Counted from the first letter of the stretch, positions 25,194 to 35,579 are shown. The stretch is DNA of 62,957 nucleotides from Vibrio jasicida CAIM 1864 = LMG 25398 (GCF_000400365.1 NZ_BAOG01000019.1:1-62957); one strand, 5' to 3'. Made by a program: numbers and translations. Notes: generated by a model not told the origin, from the letters alone.

Positions 25194-27440
25194 ATGCTCA
25201 GTCAGCTAAGGGAAATAGTTGAGAAAGTCTCCAGAGTCGATGATGTGCATCTGGCACTGGATATATTGGTTAAAGAGACTTGCGCAGCCCTATGCACTGA
25301 GTGTTGTACTATTTATCTAGCTAATGATGAAATGCAGCGCCTTGAGTTAATGGCAACTCAAGGCCTTATTTTTGAAGGCGATAGTATTCATATCAACTTC
25401 AACGAAGGCTTGGTCGGTTTAGTCAAACGCAGTGCGGAACCCCTAAACTTAGCTGAGGCTTCAACCCATCCTGATTTTAAATTCTTCCCTCAACTCGGTG
25501 AGCAGGTTTACCACTCCTTTCTAGGTACGCCGATCATTCATCGTAAACAAGTGCTCGGTGTTCTGGTTATCCAGCAGAAAACCCCACGCTTGTTTAGTGA
25601 AATGGAAGAGTCTTTCCTTGTGACCTTATCTGCGCAGCTTGCTGTGTTGATTGCGCATGCGCAAAACTTAGGTCACTGGCAACTCGCTTCCAAGCCGACT
25701 GTTATCAAGGGGCTTCCAGCTTCGACTGGTGTCGCTATCGGTGAGTTCTGGTTTGATAATACTCAACCTAATTTAAGTGATGTTTTCCCTGCCTCTGCCT
25801 TAGATAAAGAAAGGGAACATGAACTTTTGGCGGTTGCTGTGGAAAGAGCGTTGAATGATTTTCGCCGTATGCGTAAGAAGTTTGACAGCGAAATCAATAA
25901 AGACGCGTTAGCTATTTTTGACCTCTTTACCCACTTACTCAACGATCCAATGTTGCGTGGTGATCTTAAGAAGCAGATCGAAAAAGGCGACCGAGCGGAT
26001 TGGGCATTGCGACAAGTCGTCGAAACCTACTCAAACCGCTTCGCGCGTATGTCAGACGTTTATCTACGTGAACGTGCTCAAGACATTCGCGAGCTTGGGC
26101 AACGCTTGCTTTACTTTTTACATAATAGTGAGCAAGAGCATGCCTCGATTGATCGCCCAGTGGTTTTAGTTGCCAATGAACTCACGGCGACGCTACTTGC
26201 TTCAATACCAAAACAGCACTTACTTGCCGTTGTTTCGCTGGAAGGTGCGGCGAACTCCCATGCTGCGATTCTATCTCGTGCGCTGGGTGTACCTGCCATT
26301 ATGGGCGCAAACATTAATACTCGCGCGGTAAACGGCAAGAAGGGCATTGTCGATGGCTACACTGGCGAGATCTATTTAGAACCGAACCGTCAATTGCTGC
26401 GTGAATATCGCAGCTTAGTGAGTGAAGAATCTGAATTGTTCGCGATGGTGAACAAAGATCTTGCACTGCCTGCGATCACACAAGATGACCATCCGATTGA
26501 AGTCATGCTCAACGCGGGCTTGAGTGCGGATAGCAATATCGCCATCAACTCTGGTGTGGATGGCGTGGGTTTGTACCGTACTGAAATCGCTTTTTTACTT
26601 AAGCATCACTTTCCATCGGAAGATGAGCAGTATCATCAGTATCAAGCAATCCTCAATAGCTATCCAAATCAACGAGTCGTAATGCGTACGCTGGATATCG
26701 GTGGTGATAAACCGTTACCGTATCTTCCGATTGAAGAAGATAATCCGTTTTTGGGTTGGCGAGGTATTCGTTTTACGTTGGATCACCCTGATATCTTTTT
26801 GATCCAGTTGCGTGCGATGCTTAGGGCGAGTGCGGAAAGTGGTAATCTAAGCATCTTACTACCGATGGTTTCTGGTATTAAAGAGCTGGATGATGCTATT
26901 ACGCTGATTAACCAAGCTTACAGCGAAGTCGTGTTATTGGATGACCGCATTCAAGCGCCGAAGGTTGGGGTAATGATTGAAGTGCCATCAATGGTGTACT
27001 TATTGCCTGCGATAGCCCATCGTGTTGACTTCGTTTCTGTTGGTACTAACGATTTAACTCAATATTTGTTGGCGGTCGATCGGAACAATTCTCGTGTTGC
27101 GGATGTCTATGAATCCATGCATCCGGCAGTACTGCTGGCGTTGAAGCAAATTCATGATGTTTGCCATCAATATCAGGTTCCGGTCTGTATCTGTGGTGAG
27201 CTCGCAGGCGACCCATTTGGTGCCCTTTTACTGTTGGGCTTAGGTTACGACAGTTTGAGTATGAACACCTCTAACGTGGCTAAGGTGAAGTATTTGATTC
27301 GCCATAGCCAGCAAAAAGAATTAGAAAAACTCGTCGAAAAAGCCATGTCATGCTCTTATGGGCAAGAAATCCATCAAATGATGCATGATTTCTTTATTCA
27401 ACAAGGTTTTGCCGGCTTTATTCGTGCAGGTAAGAAGTAG
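25194..27440 (+). CDS. ptsP: PEP-protein phosphotransferase PtsP (enzyme I-Ntr)
   Basis: First enzyme of the nitrogen PTS. It takes phosphate from PEP and passes it to NPr. The 748-aa protein has an N-terminal GAF domain (about 17-150), an EI phosphohistidine domain with His356 in GAANSHAAILSR, and a PEP-binding barrel ending with the catalytic Cys667 in CICGELAGDP. It begins 9 bp after rppH and ends 6 bp before the TSUP gene, so these are one operon. Confidence 0.96.
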   Translation: MLSQLREIVEKVSRVDDVHLALDILVKETCAALCTECCTIYLANDEMQRLELMATQGLIFEGDSIHINFNEGLVGLVKRSAEPLNLAEASTHPDFKFFPQLGEQVYHSFLGTPIIHRKQVLGVLVIQQKTPRLFSEMEESFLVTLSAQLAVLIAHAQNLGHWQLASKPTVIKGLPASTGVAIGEFWFDNTQPNLSDVFPASALDKEREHELLAVAVERALNDFRRMRKKFDSEINKDALAIFDLFTHLLNDPMLRGDLKKQIEKGDRADWALRQVVETYSNRFARMSDVYLRERAQDIRELGQRLLYFLHNSEQEHASIDRPVVLVANELTATLLASIPKQHLLAVVSLEGAANSHAAILSRALGVPAIMGANINTRAVNGKKGIVDGYTGEIYLEPNRQLLREYRSLVSEESELFAMVNKDLALPAITQDDHPIEVMLNAGLSADSNIAINSGVDGVGLYRTEIAFLLKHHFPSEDEQYHQYQAILNSYPNQRVVMRTLDIGGDKPLPYLPIEEDNPFLGWRGIRFTLDHPDIFLIQLRAMLRASAESGNLSILLPMVSGIKELDDAITLINQAYSEVVLLDDRIQAPKVGVMIEVPSMVYLLPAIAHRVDFVSVGTNDLTQYLLAVDRNNSRVADVYESMHPAVLLALKQIHDVCHQYQVPVCICGELAGDPFGALLLLGLGYDSLSMNTSNVAKVKYLIRHSQQKELEKLVEKAMSCSYGQEIHQMMHDFFIQQGFAGFIRAGKK

Positions 27441-27446
27441 GTAATT

Positions 27447-28238
27447 GTGACCATCTCTTTATTTATATTATTGCTCGCGCTAGGCGCTTTCGTTGGCGTG
27501 ATGGCAGGACTCTTAGGCATCGGAGGCGGGCTGATAGTTGTACCGGCATTACTGTATCTTCTTCCTTTAGCTGGCATTTCTCCTGAAATGAGTATGCACA
27601 TGGCACTTGCTACTTCCTTGGCGAGTATCATCGTGACCTCCGGTTCGTCGGCGATGAATCACCTTAAACTGGGTAACGTCGATATGTTCGTCGTGAAATG
27701 GCTGATGCCTGGTGTGGTTATCGGTGGTTTTGTTGGTGCCAATATCGCCGAATGGATCCCTACACACTATTTACCGAAAGTCTTTGGTGTGATTGTGTTG
27801 TGTCTAGCGGTACAGATGTTTCGTTCAATTAAAACGAAAAGCGAGAAGCCCATGCCGAGTAGTCCGGTCACTATGATTTACGGAACGGGAATTGGTGTGG
27901 TATCAAGTCTTGCAGGTATTGGCGGTGGTTCACTGTCGGTCCCTTTCTTGAACAAACATGGTATTGAAATGCGTAAAGCGGTTGGCTCCTCTTCGGTGTG
28001 CGGCTGCGTGATCGCCATCTCAGGCATGATTGGATTCATCTTACATGGCTACAAAGTAGAAGGATTACCTGACTACAGTGTAGGTTATGTGTACCTTCCA
28101 GCTTTGTTAGCAATCGCCATGACGTCGATGCTCACGACTAAAGTTGGCGCAAAACTGGCTTCTACCCTTCCAACTGCGGTATTGAAGAAAATATTTGCCG
28201 TATTCTTGATGTTTGTTGCAGCGACCATGCTGCTGTAA
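27447..28238 (+). CDS. Sulfite exporter TauE/SafE family protein (TSUP)
   Basis: An inner-membrane protein of 263 aa with about eight helices. The duplicated glycine-rich motifs GLLGIGGGLIVVPALL (near residue 22) and SSLAGIGGGSLSVPFL (near 153) mark TSUP permeases. These export sulfite or other organosulfur anions in some bacteria, but the substrate here is unknown. It starts at GTG 27447, tightly coupled to ptsP. Confidence 0.88.
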   Translation: MTISLFILLLALGAFVGVMAGLLGIGGGLIVVPALLYLLPLAGISPEMSMHMALATSLASIIVTSGSSAMNHLKLGNVDMFVVKWLMPGVVIGGFVGANIAEWIPTHYLPKVFGVIVLCLAVQMFRSIKTKSEKPMPSSPVTMIYGTGIGVVSSLAGIGGGSLSVPFLNKHGIEMRKAVGSSSVCGCVIAISGMIGFILHGYKVEGLPDYSVGYVYLPALLAIAMTSMLTTKVGAKLASTLPTAVLKKIFAVFLMFVAATMLL

Positions 28239-28277
28239 AGTCCACCTGTTTTATTAGTAATAAGAAGAGAATGAGTT

Positions 28278-29099
28278 ATGTCTCAGGGATACTTTGAATT
28301 TCCCAATATTGATCCGGTTTTAGTCTCTATTGGTCCTGTTTCTGTTCGTTGGTACGGTTTGATGTACCTTGTCGGCTTCATGTTCGCACTTTGGCTGGCA
28401 AACCGCCGCGCAGATAAGCCGGGTAGTGGTTGGACACGTGAGCAAGTTTCTGACTTGTTGTTTGCGGGTTTCCTTGGGGTAGTGATTGGTGGTCGTGTTG
28501 GCTACGTGATTTTCTACAACTTCGATTTATTCTTAGCGGACCCTCTGTACCTATTTAAAGTTTGGACCGGCGGCATGTCGTTCCACGGTGGTTTAATGGG
28601 CGTGATTACTGCCATGTTCTGGTACGCGCACAAGAATGGTCGAACTTTCTTTGGCGTGGCAGACTTTGTGGCTCCGCTTGTACCATTTGGTCTTGGTATG
28701 GGCCGTATGGGTAACTTTATGAACAGTGAGCTTTGGGGCCGCGTGACAGACGTACCATGGGCGATTATCTTCCCGAATGGTGGACCGCTCCCACGTCATC
28801 CATCTCAGCTTTATGAGATGTTCCTAGAGGGTATCGTACTGTTCTTAATCTTGAACTGGTTTATTAAAAAGCCTCGTCCTTTGGGTGCGGTATCAGGGCT
28901 ATTTTTAGCTGGATATGGTACATTCCGTTTCCTAGTTGAGTTTGTCCGTGAGCCGGATGCACAGCTTGGTTTATTTGGTGGCTATATTTCGATGGGGCAA
29001 ATCCTATCTTCACCAATGATCATTCTAGGTGTGCTTATGATGGTTTGGGCGTACAAACGTGGTCTTTACCAAGACAAAGTCCAAGCAGAAACGAAGTAA
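28278..29099 (+). CDS. lgt: Prolipoprotein diacylglyceryl transferase Lgt
   Basis: Adds diacylglycerol to the lipobox Cys of prolipoproteins, the first lipoprotein maturation step, in the inner membrane. The 273-aa protein has about seven helices. It shows the HGGL motif in [12 protein letters not shown] and the Lgt signature [14 protein letters not shown]. It is next to thyA as in E. coli, with thyA starting 9 bp downstream. Confidence 0.96.
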   Translation: MSQGYFEFPNIDPVLVSIGPVSVRWYGLMYLVGFMFALWLANRRADKPGSGWTREQVSDLLFAGFLGVVIGGRVGYVIFYNFDLFLADPLYLFKVWTGGMSFHGGLMGVITAMFWYAHKNGRTFFGVADFVAPLVPFGLGMGRMGNFMNSELWGRVTDVPWAIIFPNGGPLPRHPSQLYEMFLEGIVLFLILNWFIKKPRPLGAVSGLFLAGYGTFRFLVEFVREPDAQLGLFGGYISMGQILSSPMIILGVLMMVWAYKRGLYQDKVQAETK

Positions 29100-29108
29100 G
29101 GAATTGGT

Positions 29109-29960
29109 GTGAAACAGTATTTAGATTTGTGTCAGCGTATCGTTGACCAAGGCACTTGGGTTGAAAACGAACGCACAGGCAAACGCTGCCTAACGGTGAT
29201 CAACGCAGACTTGACCTACGATGTTGCCAACAACCAATTCCCATTAGTAACGACACGTAAGAGCTTTTGGAAAGCGGCAGTTGCTGAGCTACTTGGTTAT
29301 ATCCGTGGCTACGACAACGCTGAAGACTTCCGTAAGTTAGGTACGAAAACATGGGATGCGAACGCAAACCTAAATGAAGCATGGCTGAACAACCCATTCC
29401 GCAAGGGTGAAGATGACATGGGACGTGTATACGGCGTTCAAGGTCGTTCATGGGCGAAGCCAGATGGCGGTCATATCGACCAGCTGCGTAAGATTGTGGA
29501 TGATTTAACGCGCGGTGTTGATGACCGTGGTGAAATCCTAAACTTCTACAACCCTGGTGAGTTCCATATGGGGTGTTTGCGCCCATGTATGTACAGCCAC
29601 CACTTCTCACTGTTAGGTGACACACTGTACCTAAACAGCACGCAGCGCTCTTGTGACGTTCCGCTTGGGCTGAACTTCAATATGGTTCAAGTATATGTGT
29701 TCTTGGCAATCATGGCGCAAATTACAGGTAAGAAACCTGGTCAGGCTTATCATAAGATTGTTAATGCACACATCTACGAAGATCAGCTTGCGCCAATGCG
29801 TGACATCCAGTTGAAGCGTGAACCTCTGAAAGCTGCAACCTTCCACATCAATCCAGAAATCAAATCTCTAGAAGATTTGGAAACATGGGTAACTCTTGAT
29901 GACTTCTGGGTAGAAGGTTACGAGCACCACGATCCAATTCAGTACCCGTTCTCAGTTTAA
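29109..29960 (+). CDS. thyA: Thymidylate synthase ThyA
   Basis: Makes dTMP from dUMP using methylene-tetrahydrofolate. The 283-aa protein has the catalytic Cys182 in [11 protein letters not shown], the folate/dUMP motif [16 protein letters not shown] and the C-terminal [11 protein letters not shown]. It is about 19 residues longer than E. coli ThyA, as in the long subclass. Start is GTG 29109 after AAGGAATT. A strong terminator follows. Confidence 0.97.
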   Translation: MKQYLDLCQRIVDQGTWVENERTGKRCLTVINADLTYDVANNQFPLVTTRKSFWKAAVAELLGYIRGYDNAEDFRKLGTKTWDANANLNEAWLNNPFRKGEDDMGRVYGVQGRSWAKPDGGHIDQLRKIVDDLTRGVDDRGEILNFYNPGEFHMGCLRPCMYSHHFSLLGDTLYLNSTQRSCDVPLGLNFNMVQVYVFLAIMAQITGKKPGQAYHKIVNAHIYEDQLAPMRDIQLKREPLKAATFHINPEIKSLEDLETWVTLDDFWVEGYEHHDPIQYPFSV

Positions 29961-29978
29961 CGAGTATATTGAGTTTCT

Positions 29979-30006
29979 AAGCCGCCTTTATGGGCGGCTT
30001 TTTTAT
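29979..30006 (+). terminator. Terminator after thyA
   Basis: AAGCCGCC and GGCGGCTT arms with loop TTTATG, then T-rich tail. Confidence 0.9.
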
Positions 30007-30025
30007 ATCCGAAGGGTGGCGGACA

Positions 30026-30334
30026 GGCTTCGCCCTACAGAACGCTACGCTTCGAAATGTGAGAGGGGATAAAAGATCCTCCAACTCACTCGAGCCTCGC
30101 TCTTGAAGATGATGTTCACTCACTCTGAAATCAAACGGTCGTCGGGAATCTCTTTTACCATAGTTTACTGCGTGATCAAGAAATGAGAGCGCTCCGCTGT
30201 AGGTATCGAGAGTGGGGGACCAGAAGCTTAGTGAAAGGAAGTTGAACTTAAAGAATTTTGGCAGGACTTGATGTCTTAGGTGGATATCATCGAGCCTTAT
30301 CCCTCTCGAAGCTTAGCGTTCCTAGGGCGAGCCC
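30026..30334. mobile_element. Putative ~310-bp nonautonomous inverted-repeat element
   Basis: The two ends are imperfect inverted repeats of about 40 bp. The left end has GGCTTCGCCCTA, AGAACGCTACGCTTCGA and GAGGGGATAA (30026-30072). The reverse complement of 30291-30334 has GGCTCGCCCTA, GGAACGCTAAGCTTCGA and GAGGGATAAGG. No ORF or transposase lies inside. It fills the thyA-nptA spacer exactly between two terminators. I could not identify target-site duplications, and it may be a folded intergenic repeat rather than a true MITE. Confidence 0.5.
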
Positions 30335-30352
30335 ATTTTTACTTCTCTAAAA

Positions 30353-30381
30353 CGAAAAAAGGCCCCACCGAAGTGGAGCCT
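30353..30381 (-). terminator. Terminator after nptA
   Basis: On the minus strand AGGCTCCAC-TTCG-GTGGGGCCT is followed by T6. Confidence 0.85.
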
Positions 30382-30406
30382 AACATAAGCGATGGTAATC
30401 TTATTA

Positions 30407-31555
30407 TTATGCTGTCAGAGCAAGGATAGAGCCTGGTAGCACGATGAATACTGCTAGTAGGTAACCTGCTACAACCGCTTTGTTCTTAATAGCCATTTCT
30501 GAAATCACTTCTGCACATTTTACTGGAATCTCACGTAGGAACGGGATACCGAAGATGAACAGTGTCGCCAGAATGTTGAACGTTAGGTGTACTAATGCAA
30601 TCTGTAGTGCGAATACCGCGAACTCACCAGATACTGCTGTTGCTGCTAGTAGAGCCGTGATACATGTACCGATATTAGCACCTAGAGTGAACGGGTAGAT
30701 ATCACGTACTTTTAGAACACCTGAGCCTACTAGTGGAACCATTAGACTTGTTGTCGTAGAAGAAGACTGAACAAGAACCGTTACTACAGAGCCCGATACG
30801 ATACCGTGGATAGGACCACGACCGATTGCGTTCTTAAGGATGTCACGAGCACGACCAACCATCAGGCTCTTCATTAGCTTACCCATAACAGTGATAGCGA
30901 CGAAGATAGTACCGATACCTAGAGCGATTAGTGCTACACCACCCATGGTGTCACCAAATGTAGATAGAGGCTCTTTAATCGCGCTTACTACAGGTTTAGT
31001 GATTGGTTTGATGAAGTCAAAACCACCCATGCTCATATCGCCAGTTTTTAGTAGAGGCGATACTAACCAGTGTGAAATCTTTTCTAGAATGCCGAACATC
31101 ATTTCCAATGGTAGGAAGATCAGTACTGCAAGTAAGTTAAAGAAATCGTGGATTGTTGCACTTGCGAATGCACGTTTAAATTCTTCTTTACAACGTACGT
31201 GGCCAAGTGAAACAAGAGTATTCGTTACGGTAGTACCGATGTTAGCACCCATTACCATAGGAATAGCGGTTTCTACAGGTAAACCACCTGCAACCAAACC
31301 TACAATAATAGAAGTTACGGTACTTGAAGATTGGATTAGGGCCGTAGCCACCAAACCGATCATTAGACCTGCGACTGGGTGAGACGCAAATTCAAAGAGT
31401 ACTTTAGCTTGATCGCCAGTCGCCCATTTGAAGCCGCTACCAACCATAGATACTGCTAGAAGAAGCAGATATAACATGAATGCCAAGTTAGCCCAGCGTA
31501 ACCAGCGAGTCGTGCTCGAGATTGGTGCTGCTGTTGAAGTAGCTTGGTTCATCAT
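30407..31555 (-). CDS. nptA: Na+/phosphate symporter NptA (NaPi-II family)
   Basis: An inner-membrane Na+-coupled phosphate symporter of 382 aa. It has the duplicated NaPi-II signature, IQSSSTVTS near residue 70 and VQSSSTTTS in the second half, each followed by GANIGT (MGANIGTTVTN and LGANIGTCIT). The order nptA-nhaR-hlyU matches V. cholerae, where NptA is characterised. It starts at ATG 31555 or the adjacent ATG. No clear Pho box was found upstream. Confidence 0.92.
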   Translation of the reverse strand: MMNQATSTAAPISSTTRWLRWANLAFMLYLLLLAVSMVGSGFKWATGDQAKVLFEFASHPVAGLMIGLVATALIQSSSTVTSIIVGLVAGGLPVETAIPMVMGANIGTTVTNTLVSLGHVRCKEEFKRAFASATIHDFFNLLAVLIFLPLEMMFGILEKISHWLVSPLLKTGDMSMGGFDFIKPITKPVVSAIKEPLSTFGDTMGGVALIALGIGTIFVAITVMGKLMKSLMVGRARDILKNAIGRGPIHGIVSGSVVTVLVQSSSTTTSLMVPLVGSGVLKVRDIYPFTLGANIGTCITALLAATAVSGEFAVFALQIALVHLTFNILATLFIFGIPFLREIPVKCAEVISEMAIKNKAVVAGYLLAVFIVLPGSILALTA

Positions 31556-31938
31556 AATTTTCTCCGTGGACCTTTCAGTTCGTTTATTTGGTCTGTTGTT
31601 GAAACTGAGGGCGATGTTAGAGATTAAATATTTCAGTAATATTACAGTTCGGTTTCTATGGAGAATTTTTATTATTCTTTTTAATAGTTGCCTGTGAAGA
31701 AAAATTCACAGCATTATAATTGATTGAAATTTATGTAATTTTCTGTGTTATTGGTTCGCTGCCACTTATCTTGATGAGATTAAAAAAGTGCGTTTTACTT
31801 CAAGTTTTATGACAGTGTGAATTCATTATTTTCGGTAAAACTTATCTTTTTCTTATTTATTGTAGGTTTTGCCGAACTTCTTGTCTGTCCTTGTCACATT
31901 TGATATAAAAAGTGTCATCTTCTTTATAGGGATTGATG
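31556..31938. other. Divergent nptA-nhaR promoter region
   Basis: AT-rich spacer of 383 bp. A perfect inverted repeat CTGTGAA-GAAAAA-TTCACAG lies at 31692-31711. Its TGTGA and TCACA halves are 8 bp apart rather than the 6 of CRP. A single half-site like a Pho box (CTGTCATA on the minus strand) appears near 31810. Neither is convincing alone. Confidence 0.4.
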
Positions 31939-32829
31939 ATGTCACATCTAAATTACAACCACCTTTATTACTTCTGGATGGTGTGCAAACAAGGTTCTGT
32001 AACTAAAGCTGCTGATGCTTTATTTCTAACACCACAAACTGTAACTGGGCAGATCAAAGCACTTGAAGACCGCATGAAGGGGAAGTTGACCAAGCGTAAT
32101 GGGCGCACGGTAGAACCAACAGAACTAGGACAGTTGGTATTTAAGTACGCCGACCGTATGTTTGGTTTGAGCTACGAAATGCTCGATATCGTTAACTACA
32201 GCCAGCACTCTAATATTCTTTTCGAAGTTGGCGTTGCCGATGCACTATCTAAGCGACTCGTCAGCAAAGTATTAATGACGACGGTTCCTGAAGATAACAG
32301 CATTCACTTACGTTGCTACGAATCGACTCACGAACTGCTTTTGGAGCGTTTATCCCAGCATAAACTTGATATGATCCTTTCTGATTGTCCGGTGGACTCA
32401 ACACAAAGTCCGGGCCTTTACAGCAAGAAGTTAGGTGAGAGTAGCATGAGCTTTTTTGCTTCGTCTGAAATACCAGATGTGAAATTTCCTGAAGTTTTAG
32501 AGAATAAAAAATTACTTATCCCGGCCAGTAGAACGGCAATGGGGCGTAAAGTATTGCAGTGGTTTGATAGACAAGGATTACAGCCAGATGTGCTGGGCGA
32601 GTTTGATGATGTTGCCTTAATGAAGGCATTTGCTCGTTATCGTGATGATGTGATTTTTTTAGCTCCGACCGTTTATATGTCGGAGATTGAAGATGACCGC
32701 AATTTACAACTGATCGGTCACGTAGACGACCTTAAAGAAGAGTATTACGTTATTTTTGCTGAACGAATGATACAACATCCAGCAGTTAAGAACGTTTGTG
32801 ATGCAGATTTTAGCCAAATGTTTGAATGA
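31939..32829 (+). CDS. nhaR: LysR-type activator NhaR
   Basis: Activates the Na+/H+ antiporter gene nhaA in response to Na+ in E. coli. [15 protein letters not shown] and the HTH block [24 protein letters not shown] (broken here at residues 21-44) match Nha[21 protein letters not shown] and the C-terminal [11 protein letters not shown] are diagnostic. I chose ATG 31939 (TAGGGA 7 nt upstream); ATG 31936 and TTG 31933 are alternatives. nhaA is not in the window. Confidence 0.92.
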   Translation: MSHLNYNHLYYFWMVCKQGSVTKAADALFLTPQTVTGQIKALEDRMKGKLTKRNGRTVEPTELGQLVFKYADRMFGLSYEMLDIVNYSQHSNILFEVGVADALSKRLVSKVLMTTVPEDNSIHLRCYESTHELLLERLSQHKLDMILSDCPVDSTQSPGLYSKKLGESSMSFFASSEIPDVKFPEVLENKKLLIPASRTAMGRKVLQWFDRQGLQPDVLGEFDDVALMKAFARYRDDVIFLAPTVYMSEIEDDRNLQLIGHVDDLKEEYYVIFAERMIQHPAVKNVCDADFSQMFE

Positions 32830-32955
32830 ACACGTTTCGTTGCGCAAATAAATAGATTACTATCGACAAAACTATAACTCTAAATTATAAAATCTTTGTA
32901 ACACAACAAACTGGCCAGGGTTGGGGAAAGTAAGTTGTAGCTAGAGGTCCAGCAC

Positions 32956-33258
32956 ATGAATCTACAAGAAATGGAGAAAAACTCCGCCAAAGCTGTCGTG
33001 TTGCTTAAAGCAATGGCAAACGAGAGACGCCTACAAATCCTTTGCATGCTGCATAATCAAGAACTATCGGTCGGGGAACTTTGCGCAAAACTAGAGTTGA
33101 GCCAATCGGCACTGTCTCAACATTTAGCTTGGCTTCGTCGCGACGAACTGGTGGCTACGAGAAAAGAAGCACAAACGGTATACTACACGTTAAAGAGTGA
33201 TGAAGTGAAGGAATTAATCCAAACGCTTCATGGCCTTTACTGTGCAGAGGCCATGTGA
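32956..33258 (+). CDS. hlyU: HlyU, ArsR-family regulator
   Basis: A winged-helix regulator that relieves H-NS silencing of toxin genes in V. cholerae and V. vulnificus. The 100-aa protein contains LKAMANERRLQILCML, a recognition helix in LSQSALSQHLAWLRRD, and the wing KEAQTVYYTL. It has Cys30 and Cys96, the pair proposed to be redox-active in other HlyU proteins, plus Cys43. Metal-binding motifs of classical ArsR are absent. The position after nhaR matches V. cholerae. Confidence 0.92.
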   Translation: MNLQEMEKNSAKAVVLLKAMANERRLQILCMLHNQELSVGELCAKLELSQSALSQHLAWLRRDELVATRKEAQTVYYTLKSDEVKELIQTLHGLYCAEAM

Positions 33259-33276
33259 TGACAGGTCACATATAAG

Positions 33277-33301
33277 AAAAGCTGGCATCGCCAGCTTTTT
33301 T
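33277..33301 (+). terminator. Terminator after hlyU
   Basis: AAAAGCTGG-CATCG-CCAGCTTTTTT. Confidence 0.88.
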
Positions 33302-33340
33302 ATTGTCTAAAATTCGATGAGTTACACGGAATTTAGATAT

Positions 33341-33368
33341 AAAAAAACCGGCAGTAGCCGGTTTTTTC
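33341..33368. terminator. Terminator of rpsT (bidirectional)
   Basis: AAAAAAACCGGC-AGTA-GCCGGTTTTTT between convergent hlyU and rpsT. Confidence 0.88.
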
Positions 33369-33391
33369 TTCACTGTAAAATCAAGTTTCTA

Positions 33392-33652
33392 TTAAAGAGC
33401 TTTGATTTGTGCAGCGAAACGAGACTTATGACGTGCTGCTTTGTTCTTATGAACAAGGCCTTTAGTCGCCATACGGTCTAGGATAGGTGTAACTGCAGCG
33501 AATGCAGCAGTTGCAGCTTCTTTGTCGCCTGCTTCGATAGCAGCAACAGTTTTCTTCATGTAAGTACGCATCATTGAGCGACGGCTAGCATTGTGCTGAC
33601 GACGTTTCTCAGCTTGGATAGCGCGCTTCTTAGCAGATTTACTATTTGCCAA
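33392..33652 (-). CDS. rpsT: 30S ribosomal protein S20
   Basis: An 86-aa, very basic small-subunit protein starting [19 protein letters not shown]. The initiator is TTG at 33652 with GGGAG 8 nt upstream. E. coli rpsT also starts at UUG, a feature tied to its autogenous translational control. A longer frame to 33667 would include the Shine-Dalgarno and is wrong. It is divergent from murJ, as in many gamma-proteobacteria. Confidence 0.97.
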   Translation of the reverse strand: MANSKSAKKRAIQAEKRRQHNASRRSMMRTYMKKTVAAIEAGDKEAATAAFAAVTPILDRMATKGLVHKNKAARHKSRFAAQIKAL

Positions 33653-33946
33653 GGGTCTAACTCCCAAAAACTTATTTCTGTGACAATTTAAGGGCGAGGA
33701 CTATCCCTCATTTGCGCCTAAATGTCAAATGATTTGTGCAAAAACCAATCGAAGCCAAAACAAATTTTGGTAAGAAAGGTTATCGCGGTTAAGATGGCGG
33801 GGATTCTAACAGCATTTTTAGACCATTGCTAATAATTATCCGCCTAGATCTGACAATAAACGGATATATTTTTAACGCCCATTTGTAGCTTTCAAAGGCT
33901 TAGAGGAATAGGGTTGGCTATCTTTTGGTGATATTCCGAGGTTACA

Positions 33947-35509
33947 GTGAGTAAACGACTGCTCAAGTCTGGCATGATCGTCAGTGCCATGACATTAATT
34001 TCGCGCGTCCTAGGTTTAGTTCGTGATGTGGTAGTAGCAAACTTGATGGGGGCAGGCGCGAGTGCCGACGTCTTCTTCTTTGCCAATAAAATTCCTAATT
34101 TCTTACGCCGTTTGTTCGCAGAAGGCGCATTTTCTCAGGCCTTTGTGCCAGTACTAACCGAAAGTCACGCTCAAGGGGATATGGATAAAACTCGTGAGTT
34201 GATTGCTCGTGCGGCTGGTACGCTGGGCGTGATTGTCTCTATTGTTACCATTCTAGGGGTTTTAGGCTCTGGTGTAGTGACGGCGCTGTTTGGTTTTGGT
34301 TGGTTCCTAGACTGGATGCATGGCGGCCCGGCCGCTGAGAAGTTCGAACTTGCCAGTGTCATGCTCAAGATTACCTTTCCTTATTTATGGTTCATTACTT
34401 TTGTTGCGCTTTCTGGTGCGATCCTTAATACCTTAGGTAAGTTTGCCGTCTCTTCTTTTACGCCTGTCTTCCTCAATGTGATGATCATTTTGGCGGCGTG
34501 GTTTATCTCGCCTCAGATGTCGCAACCAGAAATCGGTCTTGCGATTGGCGTATTACTAGGTGGCCTTGTTCAGTTTCTATTCCAGATTCCCTTCCTTATT
34601 AAAGCGGGAGTAATGGTTAAGCCTAAATGGGGTTGGCGCGATCCGGGTGTGGTGAAGATCCGTACCTTGATGATTCCTGCCTTATTTGGTGTGTCGGTAA
34701 GCCAAATCAACTTATTGTTTGATACTTTTATTGCCAGTTTTCTGCAAACCGGTTCGATCAGTTGGTTGTACTATTCAGATCGCTTACTTGAATTCCCGTT
34801 AGGTTTGTTTGGTATCGCGATTGCGACGGTGATTCTCCCTGCATTGTCACGTAAACACGTAGATGCTCACAGTGAAGGTTTTGCTCATACCATGGATTGG
34901 GGCGTGCGCATGGTGACCTTACTGGGTATTCCTGCCATGCTTGGGTTGATGGCATTAGCAAAGCCTATGTTGATGGTGTTGTTTATGCGAGGAGAGTTTT
35001 CCCCGCAAGATGTACATCAGGCTTCTCTCTCTTTATTAGCATACGCCTCGGGCTTGCTTCACTTTATGTTAATTAAAGTGCTCGCTCCGGGCTACTACTC
35101 GCGTCAAGACACCAAAACGCCTGTAAAATACGGCATTATTGCGATGGTGACCAATATGGTCTTCAATGCAATTTTTGCTTATTTCTACGGTTATGTTGGC
35201 CTTGCGATTGCCACTGCACTCTCTGCGTTTGTAAACATGGCATTGTTGTATCGTGGTTTACATATTGCTGGGGTGTACCAAGTCACCAAGCGAACGGTCT
35301 TTTTTATTGTTCGCTTGATGGTGGCTGGTGGCGCAATGGTTGCGGCAATTCTATGGCAGCTCGAAGACATGTCGGTGTGGTTGGATTGGAGCTTTGCTCA
35401 CCGTAGTGGTGTGCTAGCGATGTTGATTGGTTTAGGTGCCGCGGTTTACCTTGCTGTGGTGTTTTTACTCGGTGTTCGTTTAAAAGACCTAAAAGCTGGG
35501 ACAGAATAA
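33947..35509 (+). CDS. murJ: Lipid II flippase MurJ
   Basis: Flips lipid II across the inner membrane for peptidoglycan synthesis. The 520-aa MATE-like protein has about 14 helices. It begins MSKRLLKSGMIVSAMTLISR, with GLVRDVVVANLMGAG and FFFANKIPNFLRRLFAEGAF (including the functional Arg residues). Start is GTG 33947 with GAGG in front. It precedes ribF in the standard order. Confidence 0.96.
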   Translation: MSKRLLKSGMIVSAMTLISRVLGLVRDVVVANLMGAGASADVFFFANKIPNFLRRLFAEGAFSQAFVPVLTESHAQGDMDKTRELIARAAGTLGVIVSIVTILGVLGSGVVTALFGFGWFLDWMHGGPAAEKFELASVMLKITFPYLWFITFVALSGAILNTLGKFAVSSFTPVFLNVMIILAAWFISPQMSQPEIGLAIGVLLGGLVQFLFQIPFLIKAGVMVKPKWGWRDPGVVKIRTLMIPALFGVSVSQINLLFDTFIASFLQTGSISWLYYSDRLLEFPLGLFGIAIATVILPALSRKHVDAHSEGFAHTMDWGVRMVTLLGIPAMLGLMALAKPMLMVLFMRGEFSPQDVHQASLSLLAYASGLLHFMLIKVLAPGYYSRQDTKTPVKYGIIAMVTNMVFNAIFAYFYGYVGLAIATALSAFVNMALLYRGLHIAGVYQVTKRTVFFIVRLMVAGGAMVAAILWQLEDMSVWLDWSFAHRSGVLAMLIGLGAAVYLAVVFLLGVRLKDLKAGTE

Positions 35510-35579
35510 GGTTGATTGGTATATAATCCGTCAGTTTCACACAGTGCAAAGTAAAAACAGAGGCATAAAGCAGTATCCA

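Noticed and set aside
31800..31820. Pho box for nptA
   Set aside because: One half-site (CTGTCATA) is present but the second half is too degenerate to call.
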